Of a DNA stretch of 64,000 bases, positions 14,278 through 27,216 are shown piece by piece; positions within the stretch are counted from its first letter, which is position 1; each line of letters opens with the position of its first letter. The notes beneath the pieces were generated by a model that was not told the origin of the DNA, searched no databases, and saw only the letters and a list, made by a program, of their open reading frames with translations. The position numbers and the translations under genes were made by a program. Origin of the DNA: Anseranas semipalmata (taxonomy: Eukaryota > Chordata > Aves > Anseriformes > Anseranatidae); the NCBI GenBank assembly GCA_013399115.1, contig VXAA01003922.1, forward strand, positions 1 through 64,000. The letters run 5' to 3'.

Positions 14278-14503
14278 GTTAATCTCAAGGATCTTGGGCA
14301 GTTATATAAAATCCGCATTGGCCATGACAACACTGGAAATGATCCCAGCTGGTACCTGGTGGAAGTCAGACTTGAAAGACTAGTCCCTCTTTCTCAAGAA
14401 GAGATTTGTCTACCCATAGAATGCTGGCTTGCAGAAGACAAGGGTGAATGTGATACATGGAGGGAAGTGGCAATAGGAAACCCCACAAAGGAACTTTTGC
14501 CAC
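14278..14503 (+). CDS. PLAT gene, exon 1 in window (second half of a PLAT domain)
   Basis: Internal exon of a multi-PLAT protein. The acceptor is a T-rich tract followed by CACTACAG (AG at 14276-14277); the donor is GTACGT at 14504. It enters in phase 0 and leaves in phase 1 and encodes 75 residues. They begin VNLKDLGQLYKIRIGHDNTG, the GHD-x-x-G turn found in the middle of PLAT domains, followed by SWYL, LPIECWL and an ending at ELLP. It matches the exons at 46132 and 53258 in phase and size (226, 220 and 211 bp), so it is the C-terminal half of a W-type PLAT. Its N-terminal half must be on an exon further left that I could not find. PLAT domains usually bind membranes or membrane-associated partners. 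The gene family is LOXHD1-like; which member is uncertain. Confidence 0.88.
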
Positions 14504-16989
14504 GTACGTGCTCACTATTTTAGATCATGTGTTCACTAGCCTTGTCCTGTGAGTATATGACAGCTTTTCATGTTTCTTCCAGGGCAGACCGCCCAAAAGT
14601 CAGTGTAACCATGTGACAATCCCTTCCATTACAAGATACTTTCTAGTTCCAAACAAGTGGGAAGTGTTTATTCTACCCCACTCCCTTCCTCCCCACAATC
14701 AGAATAATAGCTGTGGCCAGGATATCTTACCCATCGAAAATTCATGGTGTCTCAGAGTACCCCTAAATACTGGCAAATACTCCTCTTTAGAGCAACTAGC
14801 CTACACACATAAGGCAGAAAATCAAGGCATATCAAGGTATGTAATGTCATTTGACATGAAGTTCCTTTTAGCAAGTTTGATGTCATCCTTGCTTTTGCTG
14901 CATAAGATATTCTTTACCAGAAATCTGTGATCTGAATCATTACATTCATGTTTTCCAAATCAGACTCAAGACGCAGCCATTAACATAGAAATTGTTGGCT
15001 ACAGGATGGCACTTTTGCAACCTCAAAGTTTATCCGTAGCTTTGATGCACTTGATGCACTCTGTTCTCTTCAAGTGAAGCAGAAAATAGCCCATCATATA
15101 AAGTTATTATTTAAACAGTCCTGAGCTTCTACACAGGAATAGGGAGCCAGTATAATCATTTAGCACAATGTTTGTTTTTTTTTTTTTTATATAGAATTCT
15201 CTTGACATTAACAGAATGACAATGATGCAGCTGGTAGACAATACTGTCCAACGGTGGTAGGTCTTGTAGAGATAGGCGCTATGATTCAGGCAATCTGTAT
15301 TCAAAATAAAGCATTGACTATTACAAGGAATCAGTGGTGCAACATAAAAGTGGGTCATCATGCACTTAGTGAGATCAAATCATTTCAGAAGAAAATTTCA
15401 AACAAGGGAAAAAACCTTCAGAGAATATAATTCTCTGGAAAAGCCATAAGACTGGTGATAAGTGAATGTTTTCCATGGGTTTCAAGGCCAAAGAAATGAT
15501 CTCCTCTATTAAAAAGGCCAGAAGATACTGAGAAACACATCAGCTCACCTTTCCCCTCTGCTCTTTTTTTTTTTTTTTTTAATTATTCTACAGAGTATTT
15601 AGTGACTTTAATACAAGATTTCAAAAACTGGGACTGATAAGAGAAGAACCAGGCCCTATGGTGTATATACCACAGTACTAAATGCTGCTTCTTCCAGTGA
15701 CAGAAAAGTCATATGCCAGTGCAGTAGAAAAATAGTAGAGAAGCCAGTTAAGTTATATAAACAATTAGTTCACCATGAAGAACTTACATTTGCATTATGT
15801 GTTCTGAAATACCCATTCATAGAAAAGTATTAACATTCTGGTAGATGCACTTCATTTAGGTGGCTGTAGGTGATGGAGTAAGGTGAAACGTACTGAAAAA
15901 TGAGGTCAGTGCTGTCAAAGGCTAGGAATATTTTTAAAACAGCATATTTATTTAGTCTTTTAAATCATACCATTACTGCATCTTTCATTGTTTTTGCAGG
16001 AGCATTATCTTTGTTAAAATATATGTCTCAAGATTGTAAGCAAAGATACATTAGAAAGGATTTGGAAATTTCCTGAAATTGTAAGTTTAACAAATTGCTT
16101 ATTGATTTTAGGCACATTTAAATTGAATATCAATATAAACTCAGTAAGGCCTCCCAAGGATTTCCTATTTAGTTTCTCAAGAACAAGCAAATGATACACT
16201 ATCCATCTGCATTTTCTATTTAAAAGCTAATTACTTACAAGTACTGGACAAACCACATCAAGTCATTTTCTCCAGCAGAACAAATGATGTACTACTTATT
16301 ACTTAATGATAATCTGCTATGATTTAGTAATTTGTCTCCTGTACTTTCAATTCAATCTGGTATCTTCTAGTGGTAATGCATTTACTTAACTATGAAAATG
16401 ATGTGCTGCAAACTTTAGACAAAATGAACAAACACAAATCAAGCTCAGAAGGCACTCTTTTAATTGCTGTTCTTTAACACTTCGCTATCCAGCTTGTTCT
16501 GTAGAAGAAAGGGTGGTTTTTTCCTTATCCCTTTTTTAACTTTCTCCAACCAAACTCTACTATGTACCCAACAAGGACCCAAAACTGAGGAGTTGATTTT
16601 TGATTCCTTGTCTTTTTTTCTAGCTTCTTTTCTTTGGTTCCTAAGCTATTTACAGATTCTGACAGCTTTTCTTTAACTTCCTCTCTGAAATCCCTTCTTT
16701 TCCGTCCAAATTTCTCATATTGGTAGCCTTCCTTAGTTTTTCTGACTGCCCCAGTCTCTTTGAAAAACTGACACCAACCTGGTGTCCTACTCCAAGTCAT
16801 ACTTTCAGTTGTTTCTAAATCTCATACCAGTCACTACTTCCATACATAATTCATGTTTCTTATGATTCCAGTGTACATCTGCCTTTCTCTTCCCTTCACT
16901 TCTTACTTTTTCTCCATTTCCAAGGCCTCTAAATTTGTGACTCCTTTTTCTCTTCATATTCCACCTTCTCTTTCTTCTCTTCCTTTTCC

Positions 16990-17108
16990 AGCCCTGGAGA
17001 TTTTCAAAACTTCGCTTGATTTGTCTTAAAGTTGTCCCTGGCTGGAGCATGCTGTTGAACCAGATGATCCCTGGAGGTCTGCTCCAACCTGATATTTTGG
17101 TGATTTTT
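16990..17108 (+). mobile_element. Decayed CR1 3'-end fragment
   Basis: A short remnant resembling the last 120 bp of CR1. It begins CCCTGGAGATTTTCAAAAC, passes through AACCAGATGATCCCTGGAGG and ends near CTGCTCCAACCTGATATTTTGG. It has drifted considerably and its tail repeats are poor, which suggests an old insertion. Confidence 0.75.
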
Positions 17109-17845
17109 GCACCCAGTCTCACTTTTTCTAGCAGTTCCAAAGATTGTTTTTAGTTTACCAAATGACATAGATTGTTTGTTTGTTGCTGTTGTTGATTTAC
17201 TTTACATTATCAATGTAACAAATGCACATAATCAATGAAAAGTTGTTCAACTATTTTCCACGTTATGGTTGTTGGAAATTGTGATCATGTCCTGAACTAG
17301 GTAAATAACTTAAGTGTCACCCAATGAAAATAAGCTAAAAGCTTTATTTTGAATGCTTTTGACTTAGCTTTATAGCACCATGACAACACAGGAGTGTTAG
17401 GGGAACCAGACCAAATCTGGCAGCCCAAGAGAGCTGAGGCTGCCACAGCTGCACGCCTCCAGGTCCAACCAGCAGCGAGGCTGGGCACGTATTCCCAGTA
17501 GGTACACTTGCACAGAACACGTGCTACACATATGCATTCATACATGGCCCAGCCACACAGATAACACAGACATGCAGTGCACTTGTACAAACAGACAGCG
17601 CCAGCAGCCTCATCCTGCTCCCCTCTCTGGCTGAGCAGGATGGAAGTCTGCTAGTGGGAATACATATATACATGTGTGTATATATATATATACATGCATA
17701 TATACAGCATGGGTGCCTCCAGCAGCTGGGCTCACATACAGTCTGCCCAGCAGACACCCCAGGATCCCAGTCTCTCCATTTGCTGGCACATGGACATAAA
17801 AGCACCTGAGGCTGCAGCCCTGCTCGAGCTGCTGGGAGAGACCAT

Positions 17846-17847
<2 letters not shown>

Positions 17848-17878
<31 letters not shown>
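17848..17878. repeat. (CA)n microsatellite inside LTR-like element
   Basis: About 15 uninterrupted CA units. The second LTR-like copy carries CA-rich, CACACAGG-containing sequence in the corresponding area (28800-28850), so the seed of this microsatellite was probably in the ancestral element. Confidence 0.95.
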
Positions 17879-17880
<2 letters not shown>

Positions 17881-17887
17881 CAGTCCT

Positions 17888-17926
17888 TTACCCAGGAAAA
17901 TTACCCAGGAAAATTACCCAGGAAAA
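17888..17926. repeat. Three perfect 13-bp tandem copies
   Basis: The unit TTACCCAGGAAAA occurs three times without a mismatch, directly after the CA microsatellite and within the LTR-like element. Perfect identity points to recent expansion by replication slippage. Confidence 0.95.
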
Positions 17927-18663
17927 TCGTTATTTTGAATTCTCACCTGCCCTGGTGCCCCTGTGCTTGTGAAGATGGGCTGGTGGCTCCTGTGATAGGT
18001 CTGGGAGAAGCCAGAACAGGGTGCTATTTGGGCTCCCCCCCACACTATCTGTGCTCCTTTGTGGGTGTGCAGATGACCTTTATCACCCAACCTAACACGG
18101 AGAACTGGCTGACTTCAGATAGAGCTGAACTTTTGATCTGAGGGGATGCATGATACAAGAAGTTTTGAATTTTCTTACCGCTTTGTTTATTTGACTATAA
18201 ACTTCAAATAAGAATGTTCACATAACTGAAGGAATACCTGTAGTAATTTGAGATAGAAGACAAATCTTGAGGCTGAGGTGGGAAAAATTCCAGCTCAAAA
18301 GATTTAGACTTTTTCACTTGGGGAAATGCACAGGCAAATACAGAAAGAGGTTAGAATGTGCTGACTGACTGAAATAGTGCAAAAGATGACAGAAGCAAAT
18401 AGCGATTACTCAAGCATTATCTCTAGAAAATTTGTATCCCTGTTTAATCACTCAGGAGGCACTGACTACTTATGTAAATGGTCCAGCTTTTCTTTCCTAT
18501 TGTAAAATTGATTAGTAAGTGTGTTTTCTTTCAAAGTTGAAATGTTCTGAAGATTATTGTCTTCTCTGTGCTACTCAGGATGAAATTGCTGGGGCTATGA
18601 AATCTGAGCAATAGTTCAGAAATTTTCTTCTGTTAAGTTACTTTATATTCATCACAAGGTTTG

Positions 18664-18664
<1 letters not shown>

Positions 18665-18695
<31 letters not shown>
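18665..18695. repeat. 31-base T run
   Basis: The longest uninterrupted homopolymer in the window. No transposon is recognisable next to it on either side, so it may be the A tail of a decayed minus-strand retrocopy or simple slippage. Confidence 0.9.
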
Positions 18696-18698
<3 letters not shown>

Positions 18699-21600
18699 GC
18701 TTCCCTTTGAAGTAGCTGATCTTGTACAGTAGTGGAGGTAAAATGACTGACTAGGAAGATTTGTTCATTGGTCTACTTGGGTATTTTGAGAATTTAAGTC
18801 TGTAATACTGCTATGTTTTTTGGGCTGTTATTTGAGACTGTGGCACTGCAGTGTCAGAGCTGGCAGTTCATTGGAGACATTTCCCCACCTGTGTCAGTGC
18901 ACTCTAGAGATGTGCTGTAACTGTTTTGCTAAAAGCCAGGACTATGACCAGGAGAGTAAATGAAGGGAGTCCAGAGACTCAGACTCCAAAGACTAAACAT
19001 CTTTTCCCCTTATCCTCCCTCCTCCACAAATAAATGGCAATAGGAAAACATCACTGGCAACTTTTGTCATCTCCAAAACTTGAGAACAGTTTATTAGGAA
19101 ACTGTATGTTTCAATTTCTCTTTCTTCTCCAGTGCCCCGAGCAGCTTCTGAAAGGCCATCTCCTGGTACTTACAGCTATAATGAGCAGATAATCTTAATG
19201 CCAGACCCTTTCCCTACATATATCTTATGCTTATATACCTGAGTACTGAGGCTGGACATGGAAAGAACATGTTCACATGCAAGGATCTAGCTTGAATTTC
19301 CAGTGCTAGACTCCTAGGATAATCATTACAGCTATTAAATCATTCAAACTTTTCCCGTGTGTTTTTTAGAATATTGCTCTAAATATCAGGAGTAAATGGA
19401 AGTGGATATTAGAAAGCCTGAGAACTATAATTCTAACTGAAATGTCTTCACCTGATAGGCTTTTGGATTTATGACTCCTCAAATAATATGTTTCACTTCT
19501 GGGGAAGATAGTACATCTCAACCACTATCAGCCCTTAAGAATTTATTCCCTTTTAGCGTTAATGCAACCCCAATCCGTATTTTGCCCTTCTGTCATGGCA
19601 AAGTGCCAAACACTATTTCTGCAAATCAGGTGGTAAGTACTGAATGATAAAATCCCATGACAGAGATTCAGTCTTTCTGTTTAATGAATCAAGCCAAAAT
19701 GACCATTTCATTAAAGCAGACGTGTCGTATGGAAATAAGAACCTGAAGCAGTAGCATGTTACACTGTACTAACATCTTGGATCGCCATTCTTAAGTGAGG
19801 ACTGAATAGAAACAGTCTGACAATTTTAAAGTTGTATATCATTTATCATCTCTTTAGATTTTGTGTTCTTTGGCCAATTTTTCTGTTTACACTGGCAGAC
19901 TGATGGGAGTAGATTCGTACAGTGAAGCTGTAGGTGCTAAAAAACGCAATGAGCTAAGAATCCAATGTCCCTGTCATGTGCATTTCAGGGGACGTTACTC
20001 TGGGCTTGTTCTATTCTGTTCCCATGGACTGACTGCCAATTTCTGTCAAGATCGTCCTAATTGTTTTCCTGGAATGTATCCTCTGGTTTAGTTTCATGAA
20101 AAAATAATTTTTTATTTTTGCTCTATCTAAAACCACTCCATGCTGCAAACCAGAAAGAAAGGAAGAAAGAAAGGAGGGCCAATCAGGGAATTCAGTTTCT
20201 TGATTCAAACTAGTGTGCTTTTGTAGGCACACTGATGCCATTAGGCTCAGCTGTAATGTGGAGGAAGCTTATCTAATGTACTGTGAGTAATGTGATAGTT
20301 CTATTTATCTGGAATTCTTCTGCTCTTCACTAGAATTCTAAAATAATGACTGTGCTTTTCTTGTAGTAGAATTAGTTTGGAAAGAATTAACAATGGAACT
20401 GTAACTTTTACTAAGTCAGCACAAAAAGGCAAATATTTCTGCAGTGAAAACTTTCTTTTTTGTTATTCTTACTGATAAATTCTTCTTTAATCCTATTAAG
20501 ATTATTATTTTCTCCTCTCAAAACATATCAAAATATTAACTTAGTCTTTAATGCAAAGCAACCTGTGCTGCTTGCTCACTGGTTATATTTTCCAAAGGAA
20601 AATATCGTAGGTGACTGAATTTTGTACATTATTTCCTCAGAAGGAAATGAGAGTCATACTGTTTGCTTGCAGATTGGGTCCAAACTAACTCTTGCCATTG
20701 GCAAGTGATCAGGAATATACCTAACCTTCTACACTGCAAACCCTAATTCAGGTGCCCAGAATAAGAAGTCTGAAGAAACTGTTCCATAACTTGCATTCTG
20801 TTGCCTTTTTATGCCCTTAGGTTACATTTTCTTCACAACCAGGGAGACAAAAGTTCCTTTCTTTCTCCTCTTTATCCAGGTAGTTCATGTTCTCATGTTA
20901 TCAATGGAAGCCAGAAGCTGGCGTTGGGACTTAACAAAACACCAGAAGTCTCATGATAACATCTCGAGAGGTAGCAGTAGTACATTTTTCCAGGCTGAGC
21001 GAGTACAGACTTGATGCTTGTACACCTGACTGTCAGTGAATCCAATAGTCTTTTTGGTATTAGGTACCTGTGCCAGTTTTAAGCATAGTCATTATACTGC
21101 TTTAGTGTCTGTCTTTCATGGAGCCTTTTAGAAGCTTGCCACCTCTACCTGAAAACATTTCATCTCCCTTGTTTCAACTTTTTCATCCATGCATCCATGT
21201 CCCCGAGTTTTCTGCTTGATTATAGAGCTTATCTTAAGTTACTCTTTTAGGAATTTGTAGATCTCAATCACTTACTTTCCAAAAGGTCATTTTCTTTTCT
21301 AGTGAGTGCTAGCTGAGATTTTTTCCAGCCGCTCTGTGTTAATTAATACTCTTATATCCTTTATCAAAGTGACTGAATTTTTCAAGACCTTTGCTCTATA
21401 ACTTTGATGTTCCCCACGTTAGACAGAACTGCCTGGAAGTGAATCTGACAGCTCCCTCAGAATGTTAAAATAGTATTTCCTGATTTCTGTTCAGTGGTTG
21501 GTTTTATTTTTCAACGTTTTCTATCTCTTTTTGCCTATTTTTTTCTATCATTTTTTTTCTATCCCTATTTTTTTGCCTATTTCTCTGCTTTGTGACTTCA

Positions 21601-23389
21601 GTTTTCAGTTGGTGTTGTTTCACTAAATCAGTAGTGTATAGTAAAATGAAATTGCTACTACAGAACAGAGGATCAGGCCATAGATTTCTAATTATCAAAG
21701 TTTTGTGATTGTTTTTTCTTACTGCAGTGTGTCTCCATTTCAGATATGGCAGCAGCGGGGGCCTTAGAGTAGATCAGTTTCTCAAAGGAAATGAAACCAG
21801 AGATACAGAGGCTGAACGTATTTTCTAGGGTCTTTTTATTTTATTCTACACACACAACAAACAATGAACAGAAACCTGCAAACAGGCAAATTTCACGTAT
21901 GGTGAGTTTTGCTGTCTCAGCAGCATATGCAGCTGGTAGGTTCACTCTCCAGACTTGGTTGTATCTGTCTCCTGTGCTCATCAAACTACTGGTGTACCTT
22001 GCCTTATCTGTTACAGAATGGCATACTCTTCCTTGTTCTTACATTTAAGCAATCTCTAGCTCAGCAGCCATTAACACCAGCATCTTTTGTAGCTGTTCTG
22101 CAATCTAGAGGAACTACATGACAGTTTGAAAAAATTGCATCCAGTCAAGCCAGTCTGTACCTAGGTTTCTGTTTGTATAGAAAATGCTTAACCCCCACAA
22201 GCTATTTAGTGAATGTTTATATACTGTCCAAACACTTTTCTATAGTGGCAGGTACAGGACATTTTGGAGAATATTTTCAGTGCTTATTTTTTTGTATGTT
22301 TCTTAAAAAATGCATTGTAACATACAGGCTAGTTAAGGTAAATTAACATTCCATTTATTATCCTAATATAGCAGCCCAATTCACAGAACATTGTTAATTT
22401 ATATAAAAATTTGAAGCATAAACTGGTCCTTTTGTTAAGGAGCTTCCTTTCTAAATAATACAGATTGTGTAGCCTAAATAAATGCCAGACCTAACATTCT
22501 CCAGATGGTGAGAGATGTATAGACGGAAGGAGCTATGGAAAATATTTTCTAGTTCTTTACATTTCAACATGTACATGTTTTCTAGTTCAGACTGAATTAT
22601 TTAGGCATGTGGCAATAGAAATCTGTACTTGATTAGATCATTATCATCTCTCTGGTTACCAGAGAGAAGCACAGTGCTGCAAAAGAAACTGTCATTTATT
22701 TATTTGTTAATATCTTTGTTTTGTGTTATAATTATCACTTATTCTGTTCTGCTGTGTCCTGTGCTTAATCCATTTGGTTTGATCTCCCTCCAGAAATGAA
22801 AGAACTTATTTGTATTCTCTTCTTGTAATCATTTATTGTTAAAGGGTTTCTTAAAAAATCCTTGACTATGCTTTCAAGTAGTGCTTATAGTTAAGGAAGT
22901 TTTGCAGTTTTGATCAAGGAAATTACTTGTAGGTGTAAGTAGTACAGATACCAATCTTTGTATATAAACAGTCATAGCATAATCAGTCTATGCCCTTTCC
23001 TTACCTCCCACAGATATTTTGCTTTTTCAAAACTGAGAATGTAAGTAATACTATAAAAGCATGGAGGAGACTTCATGTTGATACGTCCCTGCTTTTACTA
23101 ATCTGTAGTGCCTTCCACATGTAGTCCAGCCCTGTTAATCAAATGAGTGGTAACAACTGATATAATCTTTATATTTTGTTCTGGAAAAGTGACCTCTCTC
23201 CTTCCCTACTCCCTGAAAGATTTTGTGCCCTTCATGATCAATATGGCTCTTTGCTTTCTTGAATGTTTCCTTTCATGCATGTTGTGACCTGTTATCCTCT
23301 GTCCTTTAAACAGTGTCCTATTTGTCTTGTATTCTCCAGTTGCTAATCTACACAAACTATGAGTATAGTAAGATTTATGATATAGTAAG

Positions 23390-23940
23390 AGGTATGAGTA
23401 CTCGGCCTCACCTTGAGTACTGTGTACAGTTTTGGGCGCCACCATATATGAAGGACATAAAACTATTAGAGAGTGTCCAAAGGAGGGCAACAAAGATGGT
23501 GAAGGGTCTGGAGGGCAAGACGTACGAGGAGCAGCTGAGGTCCCTTGGTTTGTTCAGCCCAGAGAAGAGGAGACTGAGGGGAGGCCTCATGGCGGCCTGC
23601 AGCTTCCTCACGAGGGGAGCGGAGGGGCAGGCGCTGAGCTCTGCTCTCTGGTGACAGCGACAGGACCCGAGGGAACGGCATGGAGCTGTGACAGGGGAGG
23701 GTCAGGCTGGGTGTTAGGAAAAGGTTCTTCACCGAGAGGGTGGTCAGGCACTGGAACAGGCTCCCCAGGGAAATGGTCACAGCACCGAGCCTGCCAGAGT
23801 TCAAGAAGCATTTGGACAATGCTCTCAGACACATGGTCTGATTTTTGGGTGGTCCTGTGTAAAGCCAGGAGTTGACATGATGATCCTTGTAGGTCCCTTC
23901 CAACTCAGGATATTCAATGATTCTATGAGCCTGTGATTCT
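23390..23940 (+). mobile_element. CR1 LINE 3' fragment, forward orientation
   Basis: A plus-strand CR1 copy, GC-rich against its surroundings. It begins in the reverse-transcriptase C-terminal region with [20 protein letters not shown], then a [16 protein letters not shown] helix and [13 protein letters not shown] frameshift or stop breaks the frame near 23654. It ends with GTAGGTCCCTTCCAACTCAGG and a tail of ATTCTATGA/TGATTCTCTGA. It is 5'-truncated and non-functional. Confidence 0.93.
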
Positions 23941-24337
23941 CTGATATTAAATGACATTTGGATATATAGCTTAATTATGCTAATTAGCAGATCTATTTCT
24001 CTTTGTTACTTGTCAGACATACCTGCCATTTTTAAAACATGATTTGTTCTGTCAGAAACCTTGGAATTAGTTTTTATGAGGCTCTGCCAAATTTTTGAAA
24101 ATGTGTCTGTATTACGGAGATCAGTCATGTCACAGGGTAAGTGGTGATATTCTAATGCATGGATGTGCGAGCTGCAATGAATGCTTGGCAGTATAGAAAA
24201 TAATAAAAATGATCAGGACATACCACTCCTATTTTGAGTCATAGTTGTAATGGTCATATAGAGTTGGAGACAGTGCCCTTTCCAGTTCAGGGCAATTTTA
24301 TATGAATTAAAAGTATTCTAATTTGGTTAAGCATACA

Positions 24338-24360
24338 ATCTATCTATCTAATCTATCTAA
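24338..24360. repeat. CTAT/ATCT tetranucleotide tract
   Basis: A short imperfect run of ATCT units with one interruption, intronic. Confidence 0.85.
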
Positions 24361-25315
24361 ATGTCCAGCCATGATTAGAATGGAAACAATGTATGGAAAA
24401 ATTGCCATTAAGATGTAAACAGGAATTTTTATTTGGAAGTCATAATGAGAAAAACTGCAATGAAATATAATAGTGTGTAATTACTAAAAATATTTATTTT
24501 AAAAGAAGTTTGCATATCTGGATAATTATAATGATATTACTGTGGTGCAAAATACATTAATACAGTAACTCTGAATTATATTCCAGAATTCTTTGAAGAT
24601 GTGTATTTTTTGAGTCTTTTGTCTAGACTAGAAGGAGAGACATTAAAAAGTTGTAAATGTATTTTAATTGAGAGCTGTTTTTAGAAGTCTTAGCATTCTT
24701 TGGTGATAAATATTGAAACCTTTAAAAGTAAGTTGGGTGTCCACCTTTTATAGATGAGGGATCCCATTCATCTTCTTGCCCAACATTGTATGTGAGGTGA
24801 AAATCTAAAAATCCTGGGATTCGTGATTACTATTCTCATTTTAAGTTCACATGAACGTTAGCTGCCACAAAATTCTGTTTTGCACAAATCTGGAGGTTGA
24901 CAATGACTTGGTATCAGTGAAATATAACTATTGTTTGAAACCACGACTAGACACAGTTAGATGGTCTCCATCTAACTTGCCAAGAACGATTTTGCAAATT
25001 ACCTCATGAAATCATGAATACTAAACACGGATTGAGAGAAGAAAACAGAGAACTAGGGAACTTTTACTTGATGGGCTGCTTTGCTGAGCAGATTGATTAC
25101 TATACTAAGCATAACTACATTTTTTTAAGTTTAGTATCTTCATATTTTTTCTGCAGAGAATTACAAGGTTTGAACCTAGAACAGACAAATATACTGATAG
25201 CTGTTGCTACTTCCAAACTTGAAAGTCAGTGCAGTCTTCTGGCCAAATTTTTATGGGAAAGCTTTTGAACCATGTACAAACTATAAAGATAATTTGAAGC
25301 TTTTTCTTCTTCTAG

Positions 25316-25470
25316 TGCTGGTGTACGAGATCCATGTCTACACAGGGGCTAAACTTGGTGCTGAAACAGATTTTAATGTTTATATCAATCTTACTGGGAC
25401 AAGAGGAGATGCTGGCAAAAGGAAGCTCCATAGATCAAAGAACAATAATGTAAAGTTTCAACATGGACAG
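25316..25470 (+). CDS. PLAT gene, exon 2 in window (start of a regular PLAT domain)
   Basis: This 155-bp exon enters in phase 1 (split Leu codon shared with 14503) and leaves in phase 0. The acceptor is TTCTTCTTCTAG and the donor GTGAAGT. It encodes the first half of a regular PLAT domain: YEIHVYTG, then LGAETDFNVYINLTGTRGD, AGKRKL and FQHGQ. The order of G-A-x-T-D-x-N-V-Y-I, G-T-R-G-D and a basic R-K-L strand is diagnostic of LOXHD1-type PLAT repeats. Length and phase are identical to the exon at 47693, showing that the two exons are duplicates. The domain is completed by the next three exons. Confidence 0.94.
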
Positions 25471-26109
25471 GTGAAGTAAAAGCAATGCTACTTCTGATCA
25501 ATAAGAGTAAATTATGGCTTGCAAAATATGTGTTCAACAAATGTAAATACATTTTTATTTACAATTTTTATTCAAGCAGTTTGCTGCTTTCTCACATATT
25601 TTCTTAATGCAAAATTACATACAGAATTACATCATATGAATAATTTTTATCTGATTTTGCATCAGTCATTTACTGACAGCACTGGATAGCAGAATTTGGA
25701 TAGTGCTGATTATTTCTATTAGACTTATAGGTAAAATAGTAACAATAGCATTTGTGTTCTCCTGAACAGACCGCTGTGAATTTTAGAATCAAGTTCTAAT
25801 TCCTTACTCCCAAGTTTTCTAGTCTTGGTGAGGCAGATATGGCTAGAAAATGTACTGTAGAAATGACCAAAAAATTCTTTGCAACTAATCATTGCATCAT
25901 GCCAAAAGAATCAAATGCTGTCTCTGTGAAGTAATTTAAAGATGTTATTCACCTTGGAAAGCTTTAAAGCATCCTCACTGTCTGGCCAGGACCAATATAA
26001 GACACTCATGTTCATTTTGCAAGAGAAAAAAAAAAGTATTCTATACTGTTATAATTAAAGCGATAGCTATGGTTAAGACCTTTATTATTTTCCTTGTATG
26101 TTTCCACAG
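25471..26109. other. Intron, nothing recognised
   Basis: A 639-bp phase 0 intron with no recognisable repeat or embedded gene. Confidence 0.8.
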
Positions 26110-26188
26110 ATGGATATTTTTTTCATAAAGGCTATCTCACTGGGAGACTTGGAGAAAGTTCTGATTAGCCATGATGGAGCTGCTCCAG
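26110..26188 (+). CDS. PLAT gene, exon 3 in window (middle of regular PLAT)
   Basis: A 79-bp exon, phase 0 to phase 1, acceptor TTTCCACAG and donor GTAGGA. It encodes MDIFFIKAISLGDLEKVLIS, followed by HDGAAPG with the last Gly codon split. The pattern F-x-I-x-A-x-x-L-G-x-L-x-K-V-x-I-x-H-D-G is the central strand and turn of PLAT. The exon at 63550 has the same length, phases and pattern. The initial ATG is an internal methionine, not a start, because the reading frame continues from the exon at 25316. Confidence 0.93.
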
Positions 26189-27216
26189 GTAGGATTTAAC
26201 TTCCTAGAGACCAATCTGTTTTCAAGTCCTTTTTAAACAAAATGCAAATTATTTATATGGCATCCTTCATTCTAAATGGGACAGAAGGTCTTACAGTGAT
26301 AAAAAGTCTTCCTGCAGAGTAGTCACTGTGATGGGATGGTGAAAAACAGTGGTGATGGTCAGCAAAGAGGACATGAGTTTAATATGAAATAATCCACTCT
26401 GTTTTCATGTTTATTTATAACAGAGCACTATTAATGTGCATATAGAAAATTCATGAAAATGTTGCTCACACAGGTAAAATAATCTTTCATTAAACAAAGA
26501 GTGAAGATCAAATGGAATAGAAATAAAGATATTCAACAGCTGCTTTACTACCAAGAAAATTTGGAATAGCTATAGCATTATGTCCTTGCTCCTTTGGGCA
26601 ATGGGGGAAGATTTGGTTATTAATTTAATCTGTGCAAGTCATTGTGGACCTGCTCCAGTACATGGCATTCCATTTAGCCTGTAGACCTTGACTCTATCAC
26701 CCAGTACACCATACCATACTTTCCTTCTCTTCCCTCATCTCTCCCATAATAGGCAGCATAGCCATATCACAGGATCAGCATTACAAATATGCAACCAGAC
26801 TCAGTTATCTTAATGGATTTCAAAATCTGTCTTTTTGGAGGATTGTCTAAACAGAAGACTGGATTGAACTCTGTGTATAATAATATTTATGCCTAGGTAG
26901 TTAAGATGGTCATTCACTGTACTCAGCCCAGACAGATCTCACAGGTCTCTTTTGAACTCTGTCCCAAACTAACCTGAAATAAGCCTGGCCTGAGGTTACT
27001 GGGAGGTGGATGAGGGAAGGGTTGAGAGCTGGAAAAGGCTGGTAATTCAGGAGAGAGGCCATCTAGAGACCCAGTCATTTCATGGTGATCAGGGAGAATA
27101 AGGCTTTCTTCAGAGGTGGGGCTGTCCTTTGGTTTAATCATATCACTTACCTGAGTGATAGGGCAGAAGGTCTTTAGTCTTGATTTGGAGACTCTTCTAG
27201 AAGGATAATGGTATTC

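Larger units (their letters stand above)
17395..18097. mobile_element. Probable solitary LTR (copy 1 of an unnamed family)
   Basis: A 703-bp segment bounded by TGTTAGG at 17395-17401 and its exact reverse complement CCTAACA at 18091-18097. This is the TG...CA arrangement with short inverted ends expected of a retroviral long terminal repeat. It aligns by eye with 28314-29374, sharing for example the order AGGCTG...CAGGTCC/AGGTCC...TTCCCA-TAGGTACAC, a TA-rich tract, GCCTCCAG-AGCTGG, GTCTGCCCAG, TGCTGGCA and GTGCTCCTTTGTG. No gag, pol or env sequence lies beside it. A clean target-site duplication is not obvious. The family is not named; a DNA transposon is a less likely alternative. Confidence 0.62.
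14504..25315. other. Large intron rich in mobile elements
   Basis: An intron of about 10.8 kb, bounded by donor GTACGT and acceptor CTTCTTCTAG, phase 1 on both sides. It holds a short CR1 3' fragment, an LTR-like element, a 31-base T run at 18665-18695, a larger CR1 copy and a CTAT-type tetranucleotide tract at 24338-24360, described separately. Open frames at 19861-20091 and 21791-22048 show no PLAT features. Because the flanking exons finish one PLAT domain and start the next with matching phase, no missing exon is required. Confidence 0.7.

Noticed and set aside
17297..17874. Minus-strand frames shared between the two LTR-like copies (ending ...YWEYVPSLA and ...YWEHVPSLA)
   Set aside because: The similarity follows from the shared DNA repeat; frames are short, interrupted and differ between copies, so no protein is supported.
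17848..17878. Repeat clusters as a CRISPR array or origin
   Set aside because: Dinucleotide and short tandem repeats without spacer structure in a vertebrate intron.
19861..20091. Open frame with V-Y-T-G resembling a PLAT start
   Set aside because: Only the short VYTG matches; no G-x-x-G-D-T-G or R-K-L follows, and the exon before and after already join in phase.
26110..26188. ATG at 26110 as a translation start
   Set aside because: It directly follows a splice acceptor and continues the PLAT frame from 25470 in phase 0.
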